In this document: piece after piece, positions 24,624-33,249 of the stretch
Layout: each line of letters opens with the position of its first letter
How positions within the stretch are numbered: position 1 is the first letter of the stretch
DNA from: Lachnoclostridium sp.
GTDB taxonomy: Bacteria > Bacillota > Clostridia > Lachnospirales > Lachnospiraceae
Direction: 5' to 3'
Length of the DNA: 46,154 bases
Assembly: GCA_023665475.1 (NCBI GenBank)
Contig: JAMPEB010000022.1
Coordinates: 1 to 46,154 of the forward strand
Program-made: the position numbers and the translations under genes
Notes under the pieces: generated by a model
Seen by the model: only the letters and a program-made list of their open reading frames with translations
Database searches by the model: none
What the model was told of the DNA's origin: nothing

Positions 24624-25016
24624 ATGGCGGAAATTGTAAAGGTGGGAATGATGGGAATTGTAGGGGTGCTGCTTGCGGTGCAGTTTAAGGGGCAGAAAAC
24701 GGAGTACGGAGTGTATATGGGATTCGCACTGAGCATCCTTATTTTCTGTTATGTGTTAAAGCGGATGGAAGCCGTGATGGGACAGCTTTCCCTGATACAA
24801 AATTATCTGGGAGGAGGGGGAGGCTATCTGTCCACTTTGTTAAAGGTGGTGGGTATTACTTATATTTGTGAATTCAGCGCAGGCATCTGCAAAGACGGAG
24901 GATTTGGCGCAGTGGCGGACCAGATTGAGATTCTGGGAAAACTCTCGGTGATGTTTGCGGGGCTTCCCATATTGTTTGCAGTAATAGAGCAGATGCAGGA
25001 GTTTATGATACCTTGA
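24624..25016 (+). CDS. spoIIIAD: Stage III sporulation protein AD
   Basis: A 130-residue membrane protein with about four transmembrane helices, related to SpoIIIAC. The conserved VKVVGITYICEFSAGICKDGG-like segment (here VVGITYICEFSAGICKDGG) and AVADQIEILGKLSVMFAGLP are clear family marks. It is part of the mother-cell SpoIIIA channel. The spacing to its neighbours is short and each has its own ribosome site. Confidence 0.95.
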   Translation: MAEIVKVGMMGIVGVLLAVQFKGQKTEYGVYMGFALSILIFCYVLKRMEAVMGQLSLIQNYLGGGGGYLSTLLKVVGITYICEFSAGICKDGGFGAVADQIEILGKLSVMFAGLPILFAVIEQMQEFMIP

Positions 25017-25056
25017 TTTGTTGTGACGGCTGCGCCGCAGAGCGATATGGAGGATT

Positions 25057-26115
25057 ATGATTGGATTGGATGAAATCTGGCAGGAATATGGAATGGACAA
25101 TCTGCAGGAGGGAATGAGGACTTTATTTCCCCGGAGCGATATCTCTTTTGAGGAACTTTTTCTGCAGGTGATGTCCGGGGATGTAATGGGGGCCCTGAGC
25201 AATTTTATTAAGGGAAATATAGCGGGAATGACGGACGGTATTCTGGGCATGAAAAATATTCTGATATGGCTTGTCGCCCTTGGGGTGATTTCCGCTTTGC
25301 TCACCCATTTTGTAGAGATATTTGACAAGCATCAGGTGGCGGACTTGAGTTTTTATTTTGTGTATCTGCTGCTGGCGGCTGTGCTGTTAAAATGTTTTGT
25401 GCAGATGGCGCAGAGCGCTTACAGCCTTATGGAAAATATTGTGCTTTTTGTCAAACTTTTGGTGCCCACTTATCTATTGGCGGTGGGAGTGGCAACGGGA
25501 CCCGTAACGGTAAACTCGTATTATCAGACTTTGTTACTGCTTATTTACGGAGTGGAGAGTATTCTGACAGGCGTGGTTCTGCCTCTGATTTACAGTCATG
25601 TGATATTGTCCGTGGTCAACGGCATCTTTAGCGAAGAAAAACTGTCCTTGTTTGTGGAATTGTTAAAAAAGAGTATCGGGTGGATACTAAAGGCTATTTT
25701 GGGCGTTGTGACCGGGCTTAGTCTGTTTCAGGCGGTAATCAGTCCTGCGGTAGATTCCGTGAAGGCGTCGGCTTTACAAAAGGCGGTGGCGGCAGTGCCG
25801 GGAGTAGGCAGTGCGGCAAAGGGAATTGTAGAGCTGGCGGTGGGTTCGGCGATAATCATCAAAAACAGCATCGGAGTGGTACTTTTGCTTCTTCTCTTAG
25901 GATTGTGTGCGATTCCTCTTTTAGAAATATTTTTTACTGCATTTCTAATCAAGTGTGCCGCAGCGTTTATGGGAATTATCAGTGATAAAAGAATCACTGC
26001 CTGCACCAATCATACGGGAGATGCGGGAATGTTGCTCTTTCAGGCGGCGGGAACCGCCATGCTGATGTTTCTGATTTGTATATCTATTGTGGCGGCAGCC
26101 AACACGGGAGGGTGA
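25057..26115 (+). CDS. spoIIIAE: Stage III sporulation protein AE
   Basis: A 352-residue polytopic membrane protein of the SpoIIIA channel. Several helices are visible, and the family-typical stretches SYYQTLLLLIYGVESILTG and KSIGWILKAILGVVTGLSLFQ, ending with the KCAAAFMGIISDKRIT region, identify it. It is shorter than the roughly 400-residue Bacillus protein because the usual N-terminal signal peptide is absent; an in-frame TGA lies 33 bases before the ATG, so no longer form is encoded. GGAGG is only 3 bases from the ATG, an unusually short spacing; a TTG three codons later is an alternative. Confidence 0.93.
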   Translation: MIGLDEIWQEYGMDNLQEGMRTLFPRSDISFEELFLQVMSGDVMGALSNFIKGNIAGMTDGILGMKNILIWLVALGVISALLTHFVEIFDKHQVADLSFYFVYLLLAAVLLKCFVQMAQSAYSLMENIVLFVKLLVPTYLLAVGVATGPVTVNSYYQTLLLLIYGVESILTGVVLPLIYSHVILSVVNGIFSEEKLSLFVELLKKSIGWILKAILGVVTGLSLFQAVISPAVDSVKASALQKAVAAVPGVGSAAKGIVELAVGSAIIIKNSIGVVLLLLLLGLCAIPLLEIFFTAFLIKCAAAFMGIISDKRITACTNHTGDAGMLLFQAAGTAMLMFLICISIVAAANTGG

Positions 26116-26119
26116 GAAG

Positions 26120-26596
26120 ATGCAGTCCGCTTTTTTGAAATCGATCTGCCAGATTGGTATTTTTATGGTGTGTGCCCAGACCATCACCCATTTCAGACCC
26201 AACGGCTCCTATGAGAAATATATGAAGCTGTTGGTGAGCGTGATGGTGCTGATGCAGATTTTACAGCCCGTGAGCAGCCTGTTTCACTTAGGTGGGGAGA
26301 AGGGGCAAAAGGAAAAATTTCTACAGTTTCAGGAGCAGTTTTATGCAGGAATGGCGGACAGCATGGAAGAGATTTCCCGGTCAGAGCAGATATTGGAGAA
26401 CATGACTCTCCGGGAGGTGCAAAAAGCGTTGGAGCAGGAAAAGCAGGAAGCATTGGGAGCGGCGGAGGAATCTGAAGGCGGGTCTACAGAGGAACAGGCA
26501 AAGGAAGCAGGGAATCAGGAACCGTCAGAAAAAGTAAGGGAAATTGAAAGGGTAGAAAAAATAATCATAGGATTGGATGAAGAATATGGGCGGTAG
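26120..26596 (+). CDS. spoIIIAF: Stage III sporulation protein AF
   Basis: A 158-residue protein with two N-terminal transmembrane helices (SICQIGIFMVCAQTITHF and YMKLLVSVMVLMQILQPV) and a soluble C-terminal domain that in Bacillus has a ring-building fold. The C-terminal half is rich in Glu and Gln. GGAGGGTGAGAAG directly precedes the ATG at 26120; an in-frame ATG 33 bases earlier lies inside spoIIIAE and is less likely. Its 3' end overlaps spoIIIAG by 20 bases. Confidence 0.92.
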   Translation: MQSAFLKSICQIGIFMVCAQTITHFRPNGSYEKYMKLLVSVMVLMQILQPVSSLFHLGGEKGQKEKFLQFQEQFYAGMADSMEEISRSEQILENMTLREVQKALEQEKQEALGAAEESEGGSTEEQAKEAGNQEPSEKVREIERVEKIIIGLDEEYGR

Positions 26597-27251
26597 GATT
26601 GACAGATTACAAAAAATGATAAGGGAAATTCCTGTAAAGGAGAGCTGGAAACAGTGGTTTAAAAAAAGGGATAATCTTGTTATTCTGGTATTGGCGGGCA
26701 TTCTTCTTTTTATCATTGCGCTGCCTGTAAAAACCGGCGAAAAATCCGAAAACGGCAGGCAGGGCGAGGAAGCAGCCGATTTGAACGCGATAAAGGACAG
26801 TAGGAAAACGCAGGGGGAACTGTATACTTATACAGATTTTTCCGAGGATGAGTACAGGAAGAAGCTTGAGAGGGAGTTGGAGGAAATTCTGTCAAATGCT
26901 TATGGGGTGGGCAAGGTGCGCGCTATGATAACTTTGTCCGCTTCCCCGGAAATAGTGATTGAGAAGGATAATGCTTACAGCCGTTCTCAGACAAATGAGG
27001 CGGATTCGGAGGGCGGAAGCCGGATTATCACACAGACCGAGGAGCAGGAATCCACTGTTTATAAAGCGGAGGGAAGCGACAGTATACCCTATGTGGTGAA
27101 GACTCTGTTTCCACAGGTGAAGGGGGTCGTAGTGGTTGCCCAGGGAGCCGGAAAGGGCTCAGTGGATAAAAATATCACGGAGATTGTTCAGGCACTTTTT
27201 GACCTGGAAGCCAATGAGGTGAAGGTGGTAAAAATGCAGGAAACAAACTAG
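26577..27251 (+). CDS. spoIIIAG: Stage III sporulation protein AG
   Basis: A 224-residue protein with one transmembrane helix (NLVILVLAGILLFIIALP) and an outer ring-building domain. The LSNAYGVGKVRAMITLSASPEI segment and TLFPQVKGVVVVAQGAG are the conserved parts of the ring-building motif found in SpoIIIAG, where about 30 subunits form a large ring. The start is not certain: ATG at 26577 (overlapping spoIIIAF) or ATG at 26586. Confidence 0.94.
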   Translation: MKNMGGRIDRLQKMIREIPVKESWKQWFKKRDNLVILVLAGILLFIIALPVKTGEKSENGRQGEEAADLNAIKDSRKTQGELYTYTDFSEDEYRKKLERELEEILSNAYGVGKVRAMITLSASPEIVIEKDNAYSRSQTNEADSEGGSRIITQTEEQESTVYKAEGSDSIPYVVKTLFPQVKGVVVVAQGAGKGSVDKNITEIVQALFDLEANEVKVVKMQETN

Positions 27252-27310
27252 CATATATCAGTTTACAAGCTCATACAATAAACTAGTAAAACGCAAAAAG
27301 GGAGAGTACA

Positions 27311-28027
27311 GTGAAAAGTCTAGTAAAGAAAAATCAGCTTATGATTACCGCACTTGCGATTATGATAGCGATTGCAGGATATTTGCAATTTGCGGGGACC
27401 AATCTGGAAGAGGAAATTGTGACGGTTAATGATGGAAATGTGGAAAATACAGCAGATTTAAGCGGGGTGATTACGGATCAATATACTACCGAAGACCTGC
27501 TTGATTTGTCGGAGGAAGATTTGATTTCTCCGCAGCCTTTGGAAATCGACAGTCTGGATTCGGAATCGGATATTGCCGTAGAGAATTATTTAGATGCGGA
27601 TATGCAAGTGGCAAAGGCAAAGCCTGATGAGGGAGAAATACCGGGCGAGGCAGTGTTTACGGCATCCGTGGGAGTGGAGATTCTTTCCGAAGCAAAGCTG
27701 TTAAAGGAACAGACAAGAGCAAAGAATAAGGAAACTTTAATGAATATCATCGAGAGCGCCGGGCTGACGGACACGCAGAAACAGGATGCCGTAAACAGTA
27801 TGGTGGAGATGACCCAGATTGCGGAAAAGGAAGCTGCGGCAGAAATTTTGTTAGAGGCAAAGGGATTTCAGGATGTGGTGGTCAGCATTACGGGAGACGG
27901 GGTTGATGTGGTGGTGAATGCCCCGGATTTAAGCGATGCCCAGATGGCACAGATAGAGGACATTGTCACCAGAAAAACGGATATTGCGGCGGAAAATATT
28001 ATTATCAGCACGGTTGAGACACAGTAG
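27311..28027 (+). CDS. spoIIIAH: Stage III sporulation protein AH
   Basis: A 238-residue single-pass membrane protein. It starts at a GTG preceded by GGGAGAG, has an N-terminal helix (LMITALAIMIAIAGYLQF), a poorly conserved acidic linker, and a C-terminal YscJ/FliF-like ring domain (AAAEILLEAKGFQDVVVSI, later DIAAENIIIST). This domain binds SpoIIQ from the forespore to build the intercellular channel. It ends the spoIIIA operon. No strong terminator follows, only a structured element. Confidence 0.94.
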   Translation: MKSLVKKNQLMITALAIMIAIAGYLQFAGTNLEEEIVTVNDGNVENTADLSGVITDQYTTEDLLDLSEEDLISPQPLEIDSLDSESDIAVENYLDADMQVAKAKPDEGEIPGEAVFTASVGVEILSEAKLLKEQTRAKNKETLMNIIESAGLTDTQKQDAVNSMVEMTQIAEKEAAAEILLEAKGFQDVVVSITGDGVDVVVNAPDLSDAQMAQIEDIVTRKTDIAAENIIISTVETQ

Positions 28028-28092
28028 AAGAGAAAAAAATATATATACAATAGGGTAAAAATGGGGTAGAATAAAAAGGAATTCATTTGCTT

Positions 28093-28152
28093 TGCGAATC
28101 ATAGAAATCACTTGGCAGGAGATGTTACTCAGGCTTGGTGATTTCCTTCGCA
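28093..28152. other. Imperfect hairpin between spoIIIAH and deoB
   Basis: TGCGAA/TTCGCA (28093-28098 and 28147-28152) and GAAATCAC/GTGATTTC (28104-28111 and 28138-28145) pair in nested fashion with a bulge on the left arm. There is no T-tract, so it is not a standard terminator. It could be an operator, a processing site or a degraded repeat. Confidence 0.45.
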
Positions 28153-28198
28153 CTTAGGCAGATGCTGCAGACTGATTAAGATAAAGGGACATTCATTT

Positions 28199-29377
28199 AT
28201 GAAGAGAGTTTTTTTGATTGTACTTGACAGCTTTGGCATAGGGGAAATGCCGGATGCGGCGGAATATGGGGATGTTAATGTAAATACCTTGAAAAGTGTG
28301 TCGGAAAGTCCGTATTTTTCCCTGCCTAATTTGCAGAAGATGGGATTATTTCATATTGACGGGGTGGATATGGGCATGGAGGAGCATAGGTACTGCGCTC
28401 ACACGGCGGCGGTTGCCCGTATGGCAGAGCGTTCTAAGGGAAAAGATACTACGATAGGGCATTGGGAGATAGCAGGCATCCGGTCCCCGAAACCCCTGCC
28501 CACTTATCCGAATGGTTTTCCGAAAGAAATATTGGAGGCGTTTAGCAGGGCGACAGGACGGGAAATCCTCTGCAACAGACCCTATTCCGGGACGGAGGTT
28601 ATCAGGGATTATGGGGAGGAACATGTGCGCACGGGTAAGCTGATTGTCTATACCTCGGCGGACAGTGTTTTTCAAATTGCGGCGCATGAGGATGTGGTGC
28701 CGGTGGAGCAGCTTTATGAATACTGTAAAATGGCAAGAGAAATTTTAAAAGGTGAGCATGGTGTGGGAAGGGTGATTGCCCGTCCCTTTACAGGGGAGAG
28801 CGGCAAGTATACCCGCACCAAAAGACGGCATGATTTCTCTGTTCTGCCGCCGGAACCTACCATGTTAGACCGTCTTTCGGAAAACGGAAAAGATGTGATT
28901 GCCGTGGGCAAAATCAAGGATATTTTTGCCGGAAAGGGCATTACGGAATCGGTTTATACCGGCGGAAATGCCGAGGGAATCGAACAGACACTAAAGTATC
29001 TGGACAAGGATTTTGAAGGACTCTGCTTTATTAATCTGGTGGACTATGATATGCTTTACGGACACAGGCGGGATGTGGACGGATATGCCAGAGCGCTTTC
29101 CTATTTTGATGAAAAGTTACCGGAGATTCTGGGAAAAATGAGGAAAGAGGATATTCTCATGATTACCGCTGACCACGGTTGTGACCCGGCTTATACGGCA
29201 ACCACCGACCATACCAGAGAATACACGCCCTTTTTGATGTATGGGCATTATGTGAAACCCCATAATTTCGGTACGAGAGAGAGTTTTGCCGATATTGGGG
29301 CGACTGTGCTTGCATATTTTGGAATGGAGACCGGTACAGCAGGCAAAGAGATGATGCATGAAGTCTGGATTCGATAG
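28199..29377 (+). CDS. deoB: Phosphopentomutase
   Basis: A 392-residue cytosolic enzyme of the alkaline phosphatase superfamily that interconverts ribose-1-phosphate/deoxyribose-1-phosphate and the 5-phosphates in nucleoside breakdown. The metal-site motifs are LDSFGIGEMPDAAEYGD at the N-terminus, KGKDTTIGHWEIAG with the phosphorylated Thr region, and ITADHGCDP plus TDHTREYTP at the end. The length matches the family. No other deo genes are next to it. A structured repeat begins directly after its stop codon. Confidence 0.97.
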   Translation: MKRVFLIVLDSFGIGEMPDAAEYGDVNVNTLKSVSESPYFSLPNLQKMGLFHIDGVDMGMEEHRYCAHTAAVARMAERSKGKDTTIGHWEIAGIRSPKPLPTYPNGFPKEILEAFSRATGREILCNRPYSGTEVIRDYGEEHVRTGKLIVYTSADSVFQIAAHEDVVPVEQLYEYCKMAREILKGEHGVGRVIARPFTGESGKYTRTKRRHDFSVLPPEPTMLDRLSENGKDVIAVGKIKDIFAGKGITESVYTGGNAEGIEQTLKYLDKDFEGLCFINLVDYDMLYGHRRDVDGYARALSYFDEKLPEILGKMRKEDILMITADHGCDPAYTATTDHTREYTPFLMYGHYVKPHNFGTRESFADIGATVLAYFGMETGTAGKEMMHEVWIR

Positions 29378-29503
29378 AAGTGTGAACGGAATGAAGATTT
29401 TCTAAGGTTGGAAAGTACCCACCCTAAGAAAATCTAAGTCATTCCGCGAAGAATCCGCAAGCGGATTCTTCCGAATGGTACCGATTTATGATTGTTTGTG
29501 CCG
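29378..29503 (+). repeat. Structured 3'-end repeat family A/B, copy B
   Basis: This matches 10887-11012 (opposite orientation) over its length. It starts at the base after the deoB stop. The long imperfect stem uses GGAATGA (29388-29394) with TCATTCC (29439-29445) and AGATTTTCT with AGAAAATCT, followed by the perfect 11-bp hairpin GAAGAATCCGC/GCGGATTCTTC (29448-29471). There is no T-tract and no coding capacity. Confidence 0.78.
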
Positions 29504-29547
29504 TGAAAGAAGTAAAATAGTATATTACAACCATGGAGGAAACGACA

Positions 29548-31143
29548 TTGAATAATTATACAGAAGAAATTAACCGCCGCCGTACCTTTGCTATTATTTC
29601 CCACCCCGATGCGGGTAAGACGACTCTCACGGAAAAATTTCTCCTTTACGGAGGAGCCATCAATCTGGCGGGAAGCGTTAAGGGAAAAGCGACTGCAAGA
29701 CATGCGGTATCCGATTGGATGGAGATAGAAAAGGAGAGGGGAATTTCCGTAACCTCTTCCGTGCTGCAGTTTGAATATGGCGGATACTGCATCAATATTC
29801 TGGACACGCCGGGGCATCAGGATTTCTCGGAAGACACTTACCGCACCCTTATGGCGGCGGATTCCGCGGTGATGGTGATTGATGCAAGCAAGGGCGTGGA
29901 GCCGCAGACCAGAAAACTTTTCAAGGTCTGTGTGATGCGGAAGATTCCCATTTTTACCTTTATCAACAAAATGGACAGGGATGCAGGCGACACTTTTGAG
30001 CTTCTGGATGAAATCGAGAGGGAGCTTGGTATCGCCACATGTCCTTTAAACTGGCCCATCGGTTCGGGAAAGAGCTTCAAAGGGGTATATGACAGGGAAA
30101 AGAAATGCGTGATTTGTTATGCGGATACGGAGAAGGGAACCAAGGAAGGTACGGCAACGGAGATTCCCGTGGCAGAGGAAGAAAAACTTAGGGAATTTAT
30201 CGGGGAGGAAGCCGCAGACAAGCTTTTGGAAGAGATTGAGCTGATTGACGGCGCAAGCGCGGAGTTTGATTTGACACAGGTGCGCTCAGGCGATCTGACC
30301 CCGGTATGTTTCGGTTCCGCACTTACTAATTTCGGCGTTGAAATATTTTTGCAGCACTTTTTAAATATGACCACTACCCCCCTGCCCAGAAAAGCGGATG
30401 TGGGAATCATCGACCCTGTGGAAAATGAGTTCAGTGCATTTGTCTTTAAGATTCAGGCGAATATGAATAAAGCCCACCGTGACAGGGTAGCCTTTATGCG
30501 TATCTGTTCCGGCAGATTTGACGCCAATATGGAGGTGCGCCATGTGCAGGGGGACAGAGTGATGCGCCTGTCCCAGCCCCAGCAGATTATGGCGGATGAG
30601 AGGAAAATTTTGGAGGAGGCCTATGCGGGGGACATTATCGGCGTGTTTGATCCCGGAATTTTTTCTATCGGAGACACCATCTGCATGCCGAAGGAGAAAT
30701 TCCAATATGAGGGAATTCCCACCTTTGCGCCGGAGCATTTCGCAAGGGTAAGACAGGTGGATACCATGAAGAGAAAGCAGTTTGTAAAAGGAGTGGAGCA
30801 GATTGCTCAGGAGGGCGCCATTCAGATTTTTCAGGAGTTCAATACCGGTATGGAGGAAATCATTGTAGGCGTGGTGGGTGTTTTGCAGTTTGATGTGTTG
30901 AAATACCGTCTGGAGAATGAGTATAATGTGGAAATTCGATTGGAAAATCTACCCTATGAGCATATCCGCTGGATTGAAAACAAGGATGAGGTGGATTTGG
31001 AAAAGCTCACGGGAACTTCGGATATGAAAAAGGTAAAGGATATGAGGGGCAACCCTTTGTTATTATTTGTCAATGCATGGAGCGTGGGCATGACAGTGGA
31101 ACGGAATAAAGGGCTGGTGCTCACGGAGTTTGGAAGGAATTAG
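29548..31143 (+). CDS. prfC: Peptide chain release factor 3
   Basis: A 531-residue translational GTPase that recycles release factors RF1/RF2 after peptide release. The G-domain motifs are SHPDAGKTTLTEKF (G1), RGISVTSSV (G2), DTPGHQDF (G3) and NKMD (G4). The RF3-specific region EGAIQIFQEFNTGMEEIIVGVVGVLQFDVL is clear. An ATG at 29533 has no ribosome site and overlaps GGAGG; the TTG at 29548, 8 bases after that site, is the better start. It is monocistronic. Another structured repeat follows. Confidence 0.96.
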   Translation: MNNYTEEINRRRTFAIISHPDAGKTTLTEKFLLYGGAINLAGSVKGKATARHAVSDWMEIEKERGISVTSSVLQFEYGGYCINILDTPGHQDFSEDTYRTLMAADSAVMVIDASKGVEPQTRKLFKVCVMRKIPIFTFINKMDRDAGDTFELLDEIERELGIATCPLNWPIGSGKSFKGVYDREKKCVICYADTEKGTKEGTATEIPVAEEEKLREFIGEEAADKLLEEIELIDGASAEFDLTQVRSGDLTPVCFGSALTNFGVEIFLQHFLNMTTTPLPRKADVGIIDPVENEFSAFVFKIQANMNKAHRDRVAFMRICSGRFDANMEVRHVQGDRVMRLSQPQQIMADERKILEEAYAGDIIGVFDPGIFSIGDTICMPKEKFQYEGIPTFAPEHFARVRQVDTMKRKQFVKGVEQIAQEGAIQIFQEFNTGMEEIIVGVVGVLQFDVLKYRLENEYNVEIRLENLPYEHIRWIENKDEVDLEKLTGTSDMKKVKDMRGNPLLLFVNAWSVGMTVERNKGLVLTEFGRN

Positions 31144-31256
31144 CGTGAGAAGTACTTCTAAAGCTCATGCCAATGGGCAGTTTCGCAAAGGCGGCGTAGC
31201 CGCCTAAGAAGTACTAAATCTCACACCGAAGAATGCCCCAAATTCGGGCATTCTTC
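31144..31256 (+). repeat. Structured 3'-end repeat, diverged relative of the A/B family (copy C)
   Basis: It starts directly after the prfC stop. The outer stem GTGAG (31145-31149) pairs with CTCAC (31220-31224), the next stem is AGTACTTC with GAAGTACT (31208-31215), an inner GGCGGC/GCCGCC hairpin sits in the loop, and GAAGAATGCCC/GGGCATTCTTC follows at about 31228-31256. The order of parts and linker words (CTAA, CCTAAGAA, CTAA, CGAAGAAT) match copies A and B, but the paired arms have different bases. A further GATTCCGC/GCGGAATC hairpin lies just before the next gene. Confidence 0.62.
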
Positions 31257-31298
31257 ATCCAGATTTGAGATTCCGCTGAAGCGGAATCATGGAGGTTA

Positions 31299-32627
31299 AT
31301 GAATAAAGACGGGATGGACAATCTTGAGGAATTTGAATTTCAGAGTAATGGGAGGAAAATCTTCCTGAAAATTTTCGGTGTGTTCCTCCTGCTTTTGGGC
31401 GTTTTTTTGATGAAAAGCAGCTCAAAGGAGGGGGCGTTTTCGGAAATTTTGAACAATGTCAGCCAAGAGTTGTATATGGATGGCGGAAGTGTAGGAATCA
31501 GGGATGTTGCCGGCGAATTAAAAGAGCATATAGCGGATGAAAAAATCCTAAAACCCGCAGGGGAGACGGAAGAGACGGAAGGTTTTCTGATGGCGGAGGC
31601 GGGACACTTTGCCTATGACAGCTTATCGGAAGCGGAACAAATCTGGTATCGGGATATGGAAAGCATTTTGGGCGGCATGGGAAAAGAAGTAAAGCTGTCA
31701 AAGGAAGGGCTGGATGCCGGTCTGGATGAAACCTGCATCGATACTATTTTCCAATGCGTTATGATTGACCATCCGGAACTTTTTTATGTGAACGGTTATT
31801 CTTATAATCAGTATCTGAAGGGACTCCGAACCACCGCGATTACATTTTCCGGAAATTATGCCATGGAAAAAGAGGAGGCACAGAAGAGGCGCTCAGAGAT
31901 AGAAGAGGCGGCGGATGTGCTGCTCGAAGAGGCTCCTTCATGGGGTTACGATTATGATAAAGTAAAATATGTATATGAAACACTGATTGAAAATACGGAA
32001 TATGATTTAACGGCGGAGGATAACCAGAATATTTATTCGGTGTTTGTGAATCATAAATCGGTGTGTCAGGGCTATGCCAAAGCAACACAGTATCTGCTTT
32101 TAAAGATGGGTATTGAGTGTGTGCTTGTGCAGGGAAGTGTGGATACGGGAGAAGCCCATTCATGGAATCTGGTGAAAGCGGATGGAGATTATTATTATGT
32201 GGATACTACATGGGGGGACGCATCCTATCAGAAACAGGAAGAAGAAGGGACAAGGTATCTGGAAAATACCGTAAATTATGACTATCTTTGCGTGGATACG
32301 GAGCAGCTTCTGCGCACTCATATTTTGAGCGGATTGCTGCCTATGCCCATGTGCATTGCCCAGACCGATAACTATTATGTGAAGGAAGGGGCCTTATTTT
32401 CGGAATATGACGAAGAGCGAATGGCAGATTTGTTTGAGGGGGCAAGGGAGCGGCAGAAAGAAAATGTAACGATTAAATGTGATAATATAAACTGTTTCCA
32501 AGAGATGAAGAGACTGTTAATAGACGAACGGAAAATATTGGATTTTATGGATGAGGATGGGAAAGAGAAGGAAGTTTCCTATGCCTGCAATGAAAAGCAG
32601 TTGTCCTTTATGTTTTGGACGGATTAG
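31299..32627 (+). CDS. Membrane-anchored transglutaminase-like cysteine protein
   Basis: A 442-residue protein with one N-terminal transmembrane helix (FLKIFGVFLLLLGVFLM) and an extracytoplasmic domain. Residues about 230-310 are a transglutaminase-like core with the catalytic triad: Cys in NHKSVCQGYAKA, His in GEAHSWNLV and Asp in YYVDTTWGD. Such proteins in Firmicutes are thought to act as cell-surface proteases or cross-linkers. The substrate is unknown. GGAGG precedes the ATG. The C-terminal ~100 residues are unrecognised. The gene stands alone between two repeats. Confidence 0.84.
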   Translation: MNKDGMDNLEEFEFQSNGRKIFLKIFGVFLLLLGVFLMKSSSKEGAFSEILNNVSQELYMDGGSVGIRDVAGELKEHIADEKILKPAGETEETEGFLMAEAGHFAYDSLSEAEQIWYRDMESILGGMGKEVKLSKEGLDAGLDETCIDTIFQCVMIDHPELFYVNGYSYNQYLKGLRTTAITFSGNYAMEKEEAQKRRSEIEEAADVLLEEAPSWGYDYDKVKYVYETLIENTEYDLTAEDNQNIYSVFVNHKSVCQGYAKATQYLLLKMGIECVLVQGSVDTGEAHSWNLVKADGDYYYVDTTWGDASYQKQEEEGTRYLENTVNYDYLCVDTEQLLRTHILSGLLPMPMCIAQTDNYYVKEGALFSEYDEERMADLFEGARERQKENVTIKCDNINCFQEMKRLLIDERKILDFMDEDGKEKEVSYACNEKQLSFMFWTD

Positions 32628-32677
32628 TTATTTTTCGGACTTTTTATGATGACAAAGTATGTGGCTTTATGGTATAA

Positions 32678-32814
32678 TGATTCTGCTACCGCAGAATTCA
32701 AGTCAGCTTGCGCTGCCTTGTCGCCGCTGCGCGGCGCATTATACAGATATCCATGGCTTGAAAATCAAATGTCTGCTGCGCAGCCGCTTGATTTTCTGCG
32801 CACATGGTATAATA
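32678..32814 (+). repeat. Structured dispersed repeat, copy 2 (mobile promoter-like)
   Basis: This is the second copy of the element at 1-151. The flanks and the 9-bp GAAAATCAA/TTGATTTTC hairpin are nearly identical, but the middle hairpin is CGCCGC/GCGGCG here instead of the 11-bp stem in copy 1. The right end contains TGGTATAAT, a perfect extended -10 box (TGn then TATAAT), about 30 bases before the ribosome site of the asp23-like gene. TGGTATAAT also occurs at the left edge. It probably provides the promoter of the long operon that follows. Confidence 0.8.
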
Positions 32815-32844
32815 AAACAGATATCTTTTAAAGGAGGATTCGGG

Positions 32845-33228
32845 ATGGAAAAGGAAATAGATAAGAAAGCAGTTGTTTTAAAACAGGATGAAAATATCGG
32901 CGCGGTACAGATTGCTGACGATGTGGTGTCAATGATAGCATCTCTTGCAGCGATTGAGGTGGACGGCGTCAGCTCCATGGCAGGGAATATTACGAATGAA
33001 CTGATGAGCAAGGTGGGCATGAAGAAGCTGACCAAGGGCGTCCGCGTAGATGTTCTGGAAAATAATGTTACCGTTGATTTAACAGTTACCATGGAATACG
33101 GCTACAATATTCCTGCTACCTGTCAGTTGGTGCAGAATAAGGTGAAGAGCGCTATTGAAAACATGACGGGGCTTACCTGTAGTGATGTCAATATCCGTAT
33201 TGCAGGCGTTATTATGAAAAAAGGATAA
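32845..33228 (+). CDS. Asp23/Gls24 family envelope stress protein
   Basis: A 127-residue protein of the Asp23/Gls24 (DUF322) family. The segments GAVQIADDVVSMIASLAAIEV and VTVDLTVTMEYGYNIPATCQ, and the end CSDVNIRIAGVI, are typical. In clostridia and bacilli this gene (yqhY) stands directly before nusB, as here. It probably acts at the membrane in lipid or envelope homeostasis. The open frame extends further upstream through the repeat, but AAAGGAGGATT fixes the ATG at 32845. Confidence 0.92.
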   Translation: MEKEIDKKAVVLKQDENIGAVQIADDVVSMIASLAAIEVDGVSSMAGNITNELMSKVGMKKLTKGVRVDVLENNVTVDLTVTMEYGYNIPATCQLVQNKVKSAIENMTGLTCSDVNIRIAGVIMKKG

Positions 33229-33249
33229 TTGACAAGGGATAAGCAGGAC

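Noticed and set aside
32659..32844. N-terminal extension of the Asp23-like protein, and similar open frames inside both copies of the dispersed repeat
   Set aside because: The frame reads through the structured repeat; the same peptide appears in copy 1 only because the DNA is repeated. Ribosome-site placement supports the ATG at 32845.
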